Part shown: positions 28,766 to 38,354 of the stretch, piece after piece
How positions within the stretch are numbered: position 1 is the stretch's first letter
Layout of the letters: each line of letters begins with the position of its first letter
Source of the DNA: Massilia sp. YIM B02769
Lineage (GTDB): Bacteria > Pseudomonadota > Gammaproteobacteria > Burkholderiales > Burkholderiaceae_D
DNA length: 64,000 nt
Direction of reading: 5' to 3'
Assembly (NCBI RefSeq): GCF_030411995.1
Contig: NZ_JASNRC010000008.1
Coordinates: 1 to 64,000, forward strand
Translations under genes and position numbers: made by a program
Notes under the pieces: generated by a model
Told to the model about the DNA's origin: nothing
Seen by the model: only the letters and a program-made list of their open reading frames with translations
Databases searched by the model: none

Positions 28766-29872
28766 TCACCCCAGTTCGCCCGCGAGGATGGCGACGATGC
28801 GTTCGGCGGCCTTGCCGTCCCACAGGTGCGGGCGGCGGCCCTGCTTGCCTTCGCCGCGCAAGACCTTGCGCGCTTCCAGCAGGATTTTTTCCGGGTCGGT
28901 GCCGGCCAGCACGTTCGAGCCCTCTTCCACCGTCACCGGACGCTCGGTGTTGTCGCGGATGGTCACGCAAGGCACGCCCAGGGCCGTGGTTTCTTCCTGC
29001 AGGCCGCCGGAGTCGGTGAGCACGACGGCGGCGTCTTTCCAGAGGTTCAGGAAGGCCATGTAGGCTTGCGGGCCGGCCAGGGTGATGTTCGGGCCGAGGT
29101 CGATCCCGAACTTGGCGATGTTGGCGCGGGTGCGCGGGTGCACCGGGAAGATCAGCGGCAGTTCCGTCGCGATTTCCTTCAGGGCGCCGGCGATGCGGGC
29201 AAAGGTTTCCGGCTCGTCGACATTGCTCGGGCGGTGCATGGTGACCACGCCGTAGCGGCCGCCGTTTTCCTGCGCCGCGGCCTTGAAGGCGGCGGTCTCG
29301 AAGCCCGAGGTGTCTGCGCGCGTGAGCTTGTCGGCCTGGTACAGCACGTTGTCGACCATCACGTGGCCGACGTAGTGCACGGCGGAGTCGGCTTTGCCTT
29401 CGCGGCGCAGGTGCTCGACGGCAGCCGGCTCGGTGGCGAAGAACCAGTCCGAGATGCTGTCGGTGACGAGGCGGTTGATTTCCTCGGGCATGGTCATGTC
29501 GCCGCTGCGCAGGCCAGCCTCGACGTGGGCCACCGGTATGTTGAGTTTCTTGGCGACGATCGAGCAGGCCAGCGTGGAATTCACATCGCCCACCACCAGC
29601 ACGGCGGCCGGGCGCTCGGCCACGCAGAGTTCCTCGAAGCCGACCATGATCTTCGCGGTCTGCTGGGCGTGGCTGCCGCCGCCGGCGGCCATGAACACGT
29701 CGGGCTGGGGAATGCCGAGTTCCTCGAAGAAGACGTCGTTCATGTCGCGGTCATAGTGCTGGCCGGTATGGATGATCTTGAAGCTCAGCTTGTCCTGCGC
29801 CTGCAATGCGCGCACGATCGGCGCGATTTTCATGAAATTCGGGCGTGCGCCCGCGACCAGATAAATAAGCAT
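28766..29872 (-). CDS. wecB: UDP-N-acetylglucosamine 2-epimerase (non-hydrolysing)
   Basis: Converts UDP-GlcNAc to UDP-ManNAc in the cytoplasm. 368 residues; the family signature begins MLIYLVAGARPNFMKIAPI, with VGDVNSTLACSIVAKK and VAHVEAGLRSGDMTMPEE and the C-terminal DSGGLQEETTALGVPCVTIR. Start 29872 is chosen for AGGA 10 bases upstream and for the conserved N-terminus; a GTG 18 bases upstream would add only six residues. It is followed by the WecG-family transferase after 7 bases. Confidence 0.94.
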   Translation of the reverse strand: MLIYLVAGARPNFMKIAPIVRALQAQDKLSFKIIHTGQHYDRDMNDVFFEELGIPQPDVFMAAGGGSHAQQTAKIMVGFEELCVAERPAAVLVVGDVNSTLACSIVAKKLNIPVAHVEAGLRSGDMTMPEEINRLVTDSISDWFFATEPAAVEHLRREGKADSAVHYVGHVMVDNVLYQADKLTRADTSGFETAAFKAAAQENGGRYGVVTMHRPSNVDEPETFARIAGALKEIATELPLIFPVHPRTRANIAKFGIDLGPNITLAGPQAYMAFLNLWKDAAVVLTDSGGLQEETTALGVPCVTIRDNTERPVTVEEGSNVLAGTDPEKILLEARKVLRGEGKQGRRPHLWDGKAAERIVAILAGELG

Positions 29873-29958
29873 GTTTGGACGATCCTGCACTGTAGTAATT
29901 ATAGAAACGGTCTTGAAGAGAACTTACAACCCGCACAACTTAACAGAGTTGAAACTAA

Positions 29959-31920
29959 TTAGAAAAACGTTATTGTAAACCTGCACTCGACAGGAACGGC
30001 GGACGATACGGTGCTGATGCGCAGCACATCGCAGGGCTCCTTCGATTCGTAGCAGCGCGAGTACCAGCCCAGCGGCGGATTCTCGGCGCCGCGCACCAGT
30101 TCCAGCTTCAGGTCGGCGCCGCTGGCCTGCATCTGCAGGGCGAAGCGCTTGCCGCGCACGTGCAGGCCGGTGCTGGTCAGGCGCACGTTCAGTTCCGGTG
30201 CGAAATGCCAGAACAGTTCCAGCGGATGCGGGCGCTTGCCGGCTACCTCGTCGCGCACCGTCAGCGTCGAGCTGGTGGCGTCGAAGCGCACGCTGCGCAC
30301 GTGGCGCACCGGGTCGGACAGGCGCGCGTAGCCGTCGTGCGAGCCGCGGAAATCGAATTCGTGGGGCGAGGTCGGCATCCGTTCGATGCTGGCGCGCGCT
30401 TTTCTCAGCCACAGGAAGCGCCCGCCCGAGACCGACTGGTCGCGGCCGTCGATGCGCACCGTGTTGTGGCTTGACGTGCCGCGGAAGTAGTCGCGCCACT
30501 TTTGGTCTTGCCAGTAGGAATAGGTGCCGGGGTCGACCAGGACTTCCTCGCCGGCCACCGACAGCGTCATCGACAAGGCATCGGCGTGGCCGTGGGCGGC
30601 GATGCCGAGGTAGCCGAGCGGGCCGCAGTCGAGCATGCCCTTGATTTCGTCGGGGGCGCCGAAGTGGGAACCGAACAGGAAATAGCCGCCGTCGGGAAAG
30701 GCCCAGCCGGTGTCGGGTTCGTGGGCGTCGGCGTCGGGACGGCGCCCGGGCAGCGCGTGCAGCAGCCAGCGCACGCCGGGATGCTTGTCGGGGGCGGCGC
30801 CGAACACGGTGTCGCCCAGCGCCAGCAGTTGCGCGGCGCGGTCGCTGCCGGCGGCGTCGAGGCGGAACACGATGCCGTCGTCGGCGTCGCCCACCATCGG
30901 CACGTGGCCGCCGACGTCGCGCACCGAGCGCAGGAAGCGCAGCGCGCGCTGCAGCACGCCCCAGTAGTTGCGCGAGAACGGCACGCCGGTCGCCTGCCCC
31001 ACCAGGCCGGCCACGAACAGGAATTCGGCCGAGAACACGTGGTAGGCAAAGGCTTGCTCGCGGTTCACGCCGTCGAGCGAATACTGCAGGCGCGCTTGCT
31101 GCTCGAGCTCGCGCCGCGCCTGCTCCATCCAGGCGCCGGACTCCTTCCAGCAGGGCCAGACCGAGGCGCCGACAAACAGGCCGGTGAGTTCGCCGATCAG
31201 GTGGTTGTTGGCCGAGGAGTGGCGCGACAGGTTGCGGGCAATCGTGCGGCAATGGGCGTGGATGCTATCCAGCCAGTCGGCGCGCAGGCGCTGCCCGGAT
31301 TCGCCGGCGAACAGGCTGCTCGTCTCGCCGCCCACCAGTTGCCACAGCAGCGCCCAGTTGACCAGGCGGATGCCCATTTCCAGCGGACTGGTCCAGTTAG
31401 GGCCGGTGAGTGGCGGACACTGGTCGAGCCAGCTGCGCAGCTGCTGCTCCAGCGCGTGCAGCCAGCGCACTTCGCCCGACACGCTCCAGGCTTGCGCCAG
31501 GCGCACCAGGTGCAGGTGGCGGTTCAGTTCCCAGACGTGCTTGATGTCGCCGACCAGTTCCTGCCTGTCGATGGCGATGTCGCCCGAGAACACGGCCGGG
31601 CCGGTGATGCCGCTGTCGGGGTCGCGGTTCCAGACGGTGGGCACGCCGACGTCGAAGCTGCGGTCGGCGAACAGCACCACGTGGCCGGCGCAGACGCGGT
31701 CGGCTTCGGCCAGCAGGGCATCGACCTGGATCGGGTCGAGCGCGGGAGCGCCATGGACGTCGAAGGTACGGGCACGCGGCAAGGGGGCTGGCGCGGCGCG
31801 GTGGGCCGCGCCCCGGCTCATTCGCGTGCGCGCTGCCTGGCGCACACGGTAGCCGATCTCGGCCACCGACATGCAGCGCAAACGGTTGACCAGCCAAACC
31901 ATGCGTACTGTTGCGTTCAT
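29959..31920 (-). CDS. Heparinase II/III-fold protein, cytoplasmic form
   Basis: 653 residues with no signal peptide. The first half is an alpha/alpha toroid (WELNRHLHLVRLAQAWSVSG; LSRHSSANNHLIGELTGLFV), the second a beta sandwich with the heparinase II/III block GHADALSMTLSVAGEEVLVD and SSHNTVRIDGRDQS. Proteins of this type are frequent in polysaccharide loci, where they may trim, modify or recycle the glycan; catalysis is not shown. The ATG at 31920 overlaps the upstream glycosyltransferase stop by 4 bases. It may be exported by an unrecognised route or act inside the cell. Confidence 0.85.
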   Translation of the reverse strand: MNATVRMVWLVNRLRCMSVAEIGYRVRQAARTRMSRGAAHRAAPAPLPRARTFDVHGAPALDPIQVDALLAEADRVCAGHVVLFADRSFDVGVPTVWNRDPDSGITGPAVFSGDIAIDRQELVGDIKHVWELNRHLHLVRLAQAWSVSGEVRWLHALEQQLRSWLDQCPPLTGPNWTSPLEMGIRLVNWALLWQLVGGETSSLFAGESGQRLRADWLDSIHAHCRTIARNLSRHSSANNHLIGELTGLFVGASVWPCWKESGAWMEQARRELEQQARLQYSLDGVNREQAFAYHVFSAEFLFVAGLVGQATGVPFSRNYWGVLQRALRFLRSVRDVGGHVPMVGDADDGIVFRLDAAGSDRAAQLLALGDTVFGAAPDKHPGVRWLLHALPGRRPDADAHEPDTGWAFPDGGYFLFGSHFGAPDEIKGMLDCGPLGYLGIAAHGHADALSMTLSVAGEEVLVDPGTYSYWQDQKWRDYFRGTSSHNTVRIDGRDQSVSGGRFLWLRKARASIERMPTSPHEFDFRGSHDGYARLSDPVRHVRSVRFDATSSTLTVRDEVAGKRPHPLELFWHFAPELNVRLTSTGLHVRGKRFALQMQASGADLKLELVRGAENPPLGWYSRCYESKEPCDVLRISTVSSAVPVECRFTITFF

Positions 31921-33011
31921 CGCGTCCCCGCCAAATCGTTGTAGATCGCGGCCAGGCGGCCGCAGACTGCCTGCGTCGAATACTGCGCTTCCACCGTGGC
32001 CCGCGCCTGCGCCCCGAGCCGGGCGCGCAGGCCGTCGTCGCCGAGCAGGCGCGCCAGGGCCGCGGCCAGGGCGGCGGCATCGTGCGGCGGCACCAGCACA
32101 CCGTTCACGCCATCCCGCACCAGCTCCGGAATACCGCCCACGCTGCTGGCCGCCACCGCCTTGCCGGCCGCCATCGCTTCCAGTACGGCCATCGGCAAGC
32201 CCTCGGCATGCGAAGGCAGGCAGAACACGCTGGCGCGCGCCAGCTCGGCGTCGCGCGCGGCGCCGTCCAGCCAGCCCGGCAAGGCGATGCGGTCGGCGAT
32301 GCCGCGTGCGGCGGCGCCGCGCCGGAAGCCATCCAGGTCGCCATTGCCGCCCATGACCAGGCGCAGCTGCGGAAAGCGCGGCGCCAGCAGCGCCACGGCG
32401 TCCAGCAGTTCGGCCGTGCCCTTGGCCGGCTCCAGGCGGCCGAGGAAGAGGACGCGGCCCGGGATGCCCGCCCCGCCTGCCTCGCCGGCCGCGCCCGCCG
32501 TTACGGCCGGCAGGGGCACCGCGTTCGGCACCACCGCCACGCGTGCCTTCGGCGCGAAGTTGCGCAGGAAGGCGGCCCAGCTGTCGGACAGGGCGATGAC
32601 GAGCGAGCTGCGCTCCAGGGTGTGGCGGATCCAGCGCCGCATCAGGACGCCGGAGCGCTCCAGCGCGTACTGGCGGAAGGTGCCGCCATGCAGGTGGAAA
32701 ATGGTTTTGCAGCCAATGGCGCGCGCCAGCAGCAGGACCAGCGACTTGCGCACGAAACTCGCGCCGGTCGAGGCGTGGGCATGGACGATGGCGGGACGCT
32801 GCAGCAGGCAGGTACGCAGCGTGGCCCAGAGGCCGGCGCCGGCATGGACCAGCTTGGCCAGCGTTCCGCCTTCGCGGTGGGTGCTGACGTAGCGGACCGC
32901 CTCGCGCTCGAACAGGCCGCTCGCGCGCAGCACCGACAAGACCGCAGCCACCCCACCCCGCCCGTCGAGGGCCGTGCCGACCATCAGGATGCGCGGCGCG
33001 CGCGCTTTCAT
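31917..33011 (-). CDS. GT4-family glycosyltransferase
   Basis: 364 residues, GT-B fold. The N-terminal half begins PRILMVGTALDGRGGVAAVL and has IVHAHASTGASFVRKS; the C-terminal half has FLGRLEPAKGTAELLDAVAL, PGWLDG, and the donor-binding motif VFCLPSHAEGLPMAVLEAMA with the E-x7-E pattern. It should add one sugar to the lipid-linked EPS repeat unit at the cytoplasmic face. Donor and acceptor cannot be told from sequence. Confidence 0.9.
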   Translation of the reverse strand: MKARAPRILMVGTALDGRGGVAAVLSVLRASGLFEREAVRYVSTHREGGTLAKLVHAGAGLWATLRTCLLQRPAIVHAHASTGASFVRKSLVLLLARAIGCKTIFHLHGGTFRQYALERSGVLMRRWIRHTLERSSLVIALSDSWAAFLRNFAPKARVAVVPNAVPLPAVTAGAAGEAGGAGIPGRVLFLGRLEPAKGTAELLDAVALLAPRFPQLRLVMGGNGDLDGFRRGAAARGIADRIALPGWLDGAARDAELARASVFCLPSHAEGLPMAVLEAMAAGKAVAASSVGGIPELVRDGVNGVLVPPHDAAALAAALARLLGDDGLRARLGAQARATVEAQYSTQAVCGRLAAIYNDLAGTR

Positions 33012-33126
33012 GCACGGACTCCGGACAGCATTCGCGCAACTCTGATGGAAAGGAAGGGGTTCACGTTTCTTGATAAAGGTACAATATTTCGATCATACAT
33101 CAAGTATTTCTCCTCCCGCGCACGGT

Positions 33127-34410
33127 TCACATTTCAAATGCAATAAATTCATACTTGCCGTTCGGACCACGTGGAATCGCCGCAACCCGCTCCACGCCTA
33201 CCTCGACGCCGGGCACGCGCAGGAGAAACTTGCTGCGCAGCGCAGCTTCGTCGGCGGCGTCGAAGGCATCGGTGGTGACCACCCGCAACACGAAGCGGGC
33301 GTCGCCCCGATACAACACCTGGCCTTCGAGCAGGCCGCGCTCATGGCCCTGGAACACGCGGTCGAGCCGCGCCACGATGCGCCCGTCGGGCAAGGTGACG
33401 GTCTTTTCCTGGCGCCCGATTACCGCTTTCACCGTGGGGAAGACGCGGCCGCAGGCGCAGGGCGTGCCATTTCCCGGAATCACGCGGTCGCCGGTGCGGT
33501 AGCGCGACAGCGGCATGGCCGGGTTGTTCAGCGTGGTGCCGACCAGCTCGCAGCTGCCATCGGCCAGCTCGAGCAGCTCGACGCCACCGTAGTCGGTAAG
33601 CACGTGGTAATTGCCGCGCTCGCAACTGCCGATCGCCGCCACCCGCTCGGCCTGGCCATACCAGTCGTAGACGGGCACGCCGAAGGCGCTTTCGACGGCG
33701 CTGCGCACGCCGGGCTCCAGGGTTTCCGAGGAAGTCATCACGCCGCGCAGCGCGCGGCCCCGGTAGCGCTGTCCGGCCGCGTTCAGCCAGGCCGCCAGGG
33801 CGGCGACCGAGGATGGATAGGCGTGGATGACCACCGGGTCGTGGCGCTCGAGCGCGCCGATGTAGGCGCCGATGGTGGCGTTCGACAGGTGGTAGGAGGA
33901 CAGCATCAGGATCTTGCCGAACCAGTCGTGGCACCAGTAGCGCCCGTCCGGCGGCTGCTTCGGGCAAACGATCTCGCCGCGGATCCAGGCGCGGCGCTGG
34001 CCATGGCGAAAGCCGATCCAGGCCAGCTGGCGCTGGATGAAGCCTTCTTCGCGGATCACGGCGCCCAGGGTCTGGACCAGCGCCAGCGGCGAGCCCGAGG
34101 TGCCGCTGGTGCGGATCGTACTGCGCAGCAGCGTGGCCAGGGTGCGCGGACGCAGGAAGCGCTCCGGATGGCGCCCGACCTCGGTCTTGGCCAGCAGCCG
34201 GGTGCGCGGATCGATGCGCCGCAGGCGGGTGCCGTCCGGCGCCACCGCCACGCCGATGCGGCGCGCACGGCGGGCGATGGCGGCGTTCAGCAGCGCCGCC
34301 GACCGTTCCACCGCCGCCAGGCGCGGGTAGACCAGGTAGCGTCCCCAGAAGCCGCGCAGCAGTTCGCGCACGATCGCGCGCAGCGTGAACTTCAATGAGT
34401 AGGTCCACAT
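33127..34410 (-). CDS. CapK/phenylacetate-CoA ligase-like adenylate-forming enzyme
   Basis: 427 residues. It has adenylate-forming motifs: STIRTSGTSGSPLALVQT (a P-loop-like SGTSGSP), GVMTSSETLEPGV, VYDWYGQAERVAAIGSCE and YRTGDRV. Proteins of this type in capsule and EPS clusters (CapK) are thought to activate an acyl or amino-acyl group that decorates the sugar, but the true substrate is not known. The first 80 residues are basic and partly amphipathic (LKFTLRAIVRELLRGFW). The ATG at 34410 overlaps the upstream glycosyltransferase by 19 bases. Confidence 0.82.
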   Translation of the reverse strand: MWTYSLKFTLRAIVRELLRGFWGRYLVYPRLAAVERSAALLNAAIARRARRIGVAVAPDGTRLRRIDPRTRLLAKTEVGRHPERFLRPRTLATLLRSTIRTSGTSGSPLALVQTLGAVIREEGFIQRQLAWIGFRHGQRRAWIRGEIVCPKQPPDGRYWCHDWFGKILMLSSYHLSNATIGAYIGALERHDPVVIHAYPSSVAALAAWLNAAGQRYRGRALRGVMTSSETLEPGVRSAVESAFGVPVYDWYGQAERVAAIGSCERGNYHVLTDYGGVELLELADGSCELVGTTLNNPAMPLSRYRTGDRVIPGNGTPCACGRVFPTVKAVIGRQEKTVTLPDGRIVARLDRVFQGHERGLLEGQVLYRGDARFVLRVVTTDAFDAADEAALRSKFLLRVPGVEVGVERVAAIPRGPNGKYEFIAFEM

Positions 34411-35621
34411 GGCGGACAGATGGCGCTGTAGGCCTGCGCGACCTTGCGGCCGAGGATGTCGTAGCTTCGGTTGGTGCGCACCCAGGGCGGCCCGCGCGCG
34501 GCCAGCCGCGCCGCCAGTGCCGGGTCGCCCAGCAGGCGCAGGGTGGCGTCGGCAAAGGCCTCGGCCTGCATCGGGACACACAGCCCGGCCCCGCTTTCCT
34601 CCAGCACCAGGGCCTGGTCGGGGATGTCGTTGGCGACGCTGGGGATGCCCAGCGCCAGGTACTCGACCAGCTTGGTCGGCGAGGACACGTCGAACAGGGT
34701 GCCGCGCGGGATCGGCGACAGCCCGACTTCGGCGCGCAGCGCATAGCCGAGCGCCTCGCGCTGCGGCAGCCAGCCGGTCAGCAGCACGTGCTCGCCGAGC
34801 TGCAGGCTGGCGATCTCGCGCCGCATCCAGGCCATTTCGTCGGGCGAAGGCGCGTCGCCGGCGATCACCAGCAAGACCTCCGGCATGCGCGCGCGCAGCA
34901 GCAGGGCGACGTCGAGCAGGAAGCCGGACTGGCGCGACTGGGCCACGCTGCCCAGGTAGACGAGCACGCGCCTGCCGTCCAGGCGCGGGTCGGCGCTGGG
35001 GGGAATCGCGCTGCGCTCGAACAGGGCGCTGTCGACGCCCATCGGTACGGCCGTCATGCGCGCCGCGTCGATGCCGCGCCCGGCCAGCCAGGCGCGCATC
35101 GCCTCGCTTTGCACGAAGACGTGGTCGGCGCGCGGCAGCACCAGGCGGTACAGCAGCAGGCGCGAGGCGGCGGCGCGCAGCGCATGGGCCAGCCACAAGG
35201 CGCCCCTGCCGCGCCTGCCGATGGCGTCGCGGCGCACCTCGAAGCCTTCGACGATGGGAAAGGACATCCAGTACACGAACGGCAGGCCCAGCAGGCGCGC
35301 GGCCAGCCAGGCCAGGCAAGCACTGGCGATCTTGTCGCGCACCTGGATGCAGCCCGGACGCGTACGGCGCCAGGCGCGCAGCAGGCCGAGCAGGTCCCAG
35401 AGCGGCGACAGCAAGGCGGCGAAGCGGCTGCCCAGGCTGCCGACCACGTGCATGCTGCCGGTGTCGTGCCGCCCCGCCCCATCGGCATCGGCCTGCCCCA
35501 CCAGCTCGGCATGCACGCCATGGCGCGGCAGTTCGGCGCCGAACAGGGTCAGCACGTCGGCGCGGCGCGGCGGCAAGGGGTCGCGGACGATGTAGGCAAT
35601 CGATAGCGGACTGGAGCGCAT
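34392..35621 (-). CDS. GT4-family glycosyltransferase
   Basis: 409 residues, GT-B fold: N-terminal half from LSIAYIVRDPLPPRRADVLT, with an internal hydrophobic region near 115-185; C-terminal half with RVLVYLGSVAQSRQSGFLLD, LTGWLPQREALGYALRAEVG and SPTKLVEYLALGIPSVANDI. Likely adds a sugar to the lipid-linked repeat. The start at 35621 is chosen as the only ATG fitting the family N-terminus. It is the first gene after the terminator at 35764, so it needs a promoter in 35622-35763, which I could not define. Confidence 0.87.
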   Translation of the reverse strand: MRSSPLSIAYIVRDPLPPRRADVLTLFGAELPRHGVHAELVGQADADGAGRHDTGSMHVVGSLGSRFAALLSPLWDLLGLLRAWRRTRPGCIQVRDKIASACLAWLAARLLGLPFVYWMSFPIVEGFEVRRDAIGRRGRGALWLAHALRAAASRLLLYRLVLPRADHVFVQSEAMRAWLAGRGIDAARMTAVPMGVDSALFERSAIPPSADPRLDGRRVLVYLGSVAQSRQSGFLLDVALLLRARMPEVLLVIAGDAPSPDEMAWMRREIASLQLGEHVLLTGWLPQREALGYALRAEVGLSPIPRGTLFDVSSPTKLVEYLALGIPSVANDIPDQALVLEESGAGLCVPMQAEAFADATLRLLGDPALAARLAARGPPWVRTNRSYDILGRKVAQAYSAICPPCGPTH

Positions 35622-35763
35622 GGGATGGCCGGCTGGTGGAGACCGGTCGATACTAGCGCAGCGCCATGCTTGAGACCCGGCCGCGGCAAGCGCGCGCACG
35701 GCGCCTTTGCGACCGGTCAAGCGCGGGAATGAATTGGAGACCGAAAGCCACGAATCCCAGGCG

Positions 35764-35800
35764 AAAAAAAATCCCCACGGCATGGAAGCCGTGGGGATTG
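35764..35800 (-). terminator. Rho-independent terminator inside the EPS region
   Basis: On the minus strand, hairpin AATCCCCACGGC/GCCGTGGGGATT is followed by eight T. It lies about 30 bases after the stop of the secreted heparinase-fold gene and splits the EPS region into two transcription units or attenuates the second. Confidence 0.88.
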
Positions 35801-35828
35801 CTTGCTGTGTGAACGGCTTGCCGTGCGA

Positions 35829-38066
35829 TCAGTTCAGCGTGACCGTCTGCCCCGCCACCGTGACCGTGCGCACCGCGCCGGTCGTGGTCACCTGCACCGC
35901 CGGACGCTTGCAGCCGACGTCGAGCAGCACCAGGAATTCGGCGGCCGACTTGCCGTCGTTCGGCAGGTAGAAGGCGCCGTGGTCTTCGGTGACGCCGGCC
36001 TTCGGCGCCGGACCGGCCCACTTGGCGAAGCTGGCGTTGCCGTTCAGGCTGCGCACGCAGACCGACTGGCCGTTCGCCGCGATCTTCACCGCGCTCGTGT
36101 TCTCGACCGTCATCGCCACCGGGGCATGCAGGTTGAACTCGTAGGTGTGCGGCACGCTGGCGCCCAGCTTGTCGCGCACCAGGATGGCGTTGCCGGCATC
36201 GCGCAGGTGCCAGACCTGGCGCTTGGCCATGGTCAACTGGCCGCCGTAGGCCGCGGTGGCGTCGCCCTCGGCATAGTCGTAGCCCGGCTGGGCCGAGAAG
36301 GCCGTGATCTTGCCGTTGCGCTGCAGTTGTTCGCGGTAGCCGTTCACCAGCTGCCCCTTGCCGCCGTCGAAGGTGATGGCGTTCTGCGAGCGGCTCTGGT
36401 GGTACCAGTCGGTCCAGTAAGGCGAGCCGTACCAGTCGTACCAGCCGGCTTTGACGAGCAGCGGCTGGCCGGCCACCGACAGCAGGAGGCCGTTCTGGTC
36501 GCCGTGGCTATGGTTGAACGAGCCATACGGGCTGGACTTGAAGTAGAGCGAGCTGCGCGCGGTCGAGCCGATGTCGCTGTGCATCGCCACCCAGCCGATG
36601 CTCGGGTAATAGGCGCTGCTCGACGGCGGCGCCTGGGTCTTGGTGTCGGCCACCGGCATCGGGTACGGCGCCTGCAACAGCGACAAGGTGTCCTCGGTGC
36701 CGCCCAGCTTGTCGACGTACCAGGCCGCGCGCGGCGACACCATGCGCGAACCGAAGGCGTGGAACACGCGGGTGTCGGGCTTGGTCTCGGAGCCGTCGCC
36801 GAAGGCGTGGATCTTCGAGCCCGGCGGCGTGAACTGGGTGGCGAAGTCGAGGAAGCCGAGGGCCCAGGGCTTGGCGTAGAAGTTCACGCCGGTGGCCTGG
36901 GTGATCGGGTCCCACAGCTGCACCAGGTAGCCGGCCGCGTATTCGGCGTAGGCGGTGCCGTTGGCGAAGCCGCCTTCCGGGCCGGCCCAGGGCGACGGCG
37001 CATTCGCGTAGGCGCGGAACGAGAAGTCGAACCACTTCTGCGCTTCCGGGATGTCGCCCAGCGACAGCGAGGAAATCAGCACCAGGAATACCAGGCTGGT
37101 GTTGCCGTGCGAATCGAAGGGGTACTGGTCGAGGCGGCCGTTGTCGCCGGCCAGGTTGCCGTAGATCTCCTCGGTGCGCACGCGCACGGTTTCCAGCCAG
37201 CGCGCCTTGCGCGTGGCGTCGAGGTCGCCGGCCAGGCTGTCGACCGCCTTGATCAGGGAAACGGAAATCTGGCGCGTGGCCTGGTCCTGGTTGGCATAGC
37301 TGGTCGGGCCGGCCGGATTCAGGCTGGCCAATTGATCGCCCTTGCGCAGCGCCTCGTTCAGGAACAGCGGATCGCGCTTCATGCGCCACATGATGGCGGC
37401 CGCTTCCAGCTGGCGGCTGGCTTCGTTGATGCGCTGGCGGATGTCGGTCTGCTGCGAGGCCAGCGCCGCCGTCAGCGGGGTGGTGATGGCGATCGGCCAG
37501 CGCGCATCGTTCAGTGCCGGCAGCGCATTGATCTGCAGCTTGATCTCGTTGGTCATGCGGCTGACGTAAGGGTCGAGCTCGGCCTTCCTGGCGGCGTTCC
37601 AGCTCGCATACAGGGTGAACGACGGCGGCAGCGCGCGCGGACGCGCTTTCGCGGCGATGCGCTTGCGCAGCGTGGCGTTATCCGGCACCTCGAACACGGT
37701 CGAGCGGCTGGTCAGCTGGAAGCTGCGCGCGGTCGACCAGTCGTTGCTGCCGTTCGGGCGCACGCGCCAGGTGTAGTTCCCCAGCGGCAGTGCCTTGGAT
37801 GGCAGGTACCAGTTGCGCTCGACGATGGCCTTGGTCGGCGCGCCGCCGACCGGGGTGATCTCGATTTCGTAGGCGGCCGGACCGTTCGGGTGGCGCGCCC
37901 AGGTGAAGCCTGGCGGGTTTTGCGCCTGTACGGCATTGTTGGTCGGACCCGGCTGGACGATCAGCGGGTCGGTCGACTGCGCCCAATCGGCACGCGCGTT
38001 CAGCGACAGTGCATACAGGGACGCCAGGGCAAGGGCCTGCAACAGGCCTTGTCGGGTGAATTTCAT
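35829..38066 (-). CDS. Secreted heparinase II/III-like polysaccharide lyase candidate
   Basis: 745 residues with signal peptide (MKFTRQGLLQALALASLYALSLNARA). An N-terminal fibronectin-like/DUF4962 region (about 40-130) with NPPGFTWARHPNGPAAYEIE is followed by an alpha/alpha toroid (about 150-470) and a heparinase II/III beta domain (about 500-700) with FNHSHGDQNGLLLSVAGQPL, where the His residues would be catalytic in the lyase family. Likely cuts or remodels the exopolysaccharide in the periplasm or outside. It has 288 bases upstream and a terminator downstream, so it is probably transcribed alone. The substrate is not known. Confidence 0.85.
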   Translation of the reverse strand: MKFTRQGLLQALALASLYALSLNARADWAQSTDPLIVQPGPTNNAVQAQNPPGFTWARHPNGPAAYEIEITPVGGAPTKAIVERNWYLPSKALPLGNYTWRVRPNGSNDWSTARSFQLTSRSTVFEVPDNATLRKRIAAKARPRALPPSFTLYASWNAARKAELDPYVSRMTNEIKLQINALPALNDARWPIAITTPLTAALASQQTDIRQRINEASRQLEAAAIMWRMKRDPLFLNEALRKGDQLASLNPAGPTSYANQDQATRQISVSLIKAVDSLAGDLDATRKARWLETVRVRTEEIYGNLAGDNGRLDQYPFDSHGNTSLVFLVLISSLSLGDIPEAQKWFDFSFRAYANAPSPWAGPEGGFANGTAYAEYAAGYLVQLWDPITQATGVNFYAKPWALGFLDFATQFTPPGSKIHAFGDGSETKPDTRVFHAFGSRMVSPRAAWYVDKLGGTEDTLSLLQAPYPMPVADTKTQAPPSSSAYYPSIGWVAMHSDIGSTARSSLYFKSSPYGSFNHSHGDQNGLLLSVAGQPLLVKAGWYDWYGSPYWTDWYHQSRSQNAITFDGGKGQLVNGYREQLQRNGKITAFSAQPGYDYAEGDATAAYGGQLTMAKRQVWHLRDAGNAILVRDKLGASVPHTYEFNLHAPVAMTVENTSAVKIAANGQSVCVRSLNGNASFAKWAGPAPKAGVTEDHGAFYLPNDGKSAAEFLVLLDVGCKRPAVQVTTTGAVRTVTVAGQTVTLN

Positions 38067-38354
38067 TGAATGATGCTCCGGACGATGCGATGACAATCGG
38101 GTAAGGCCATCCGGCGGGAATAGCCTGGATTTCGGGTGATCGACGCTTTTACTGAACATTTGTCGACCGATACGAACTGATATTACCGCAGTAAGAAATT
38201 GAACAGCGGCAACTTTTTCCCGAAATCACTCTGTTTTGCGTGCATCGCAGAAATCCAACGCAAGAAGATTAAGCTTGTTTCAGCATCATTTTCACTCTGG
38301 TAATAGCTGTGTTGTGTTCACAAAGACGGCGCGACAACTTCCGTTTTTGCACAG

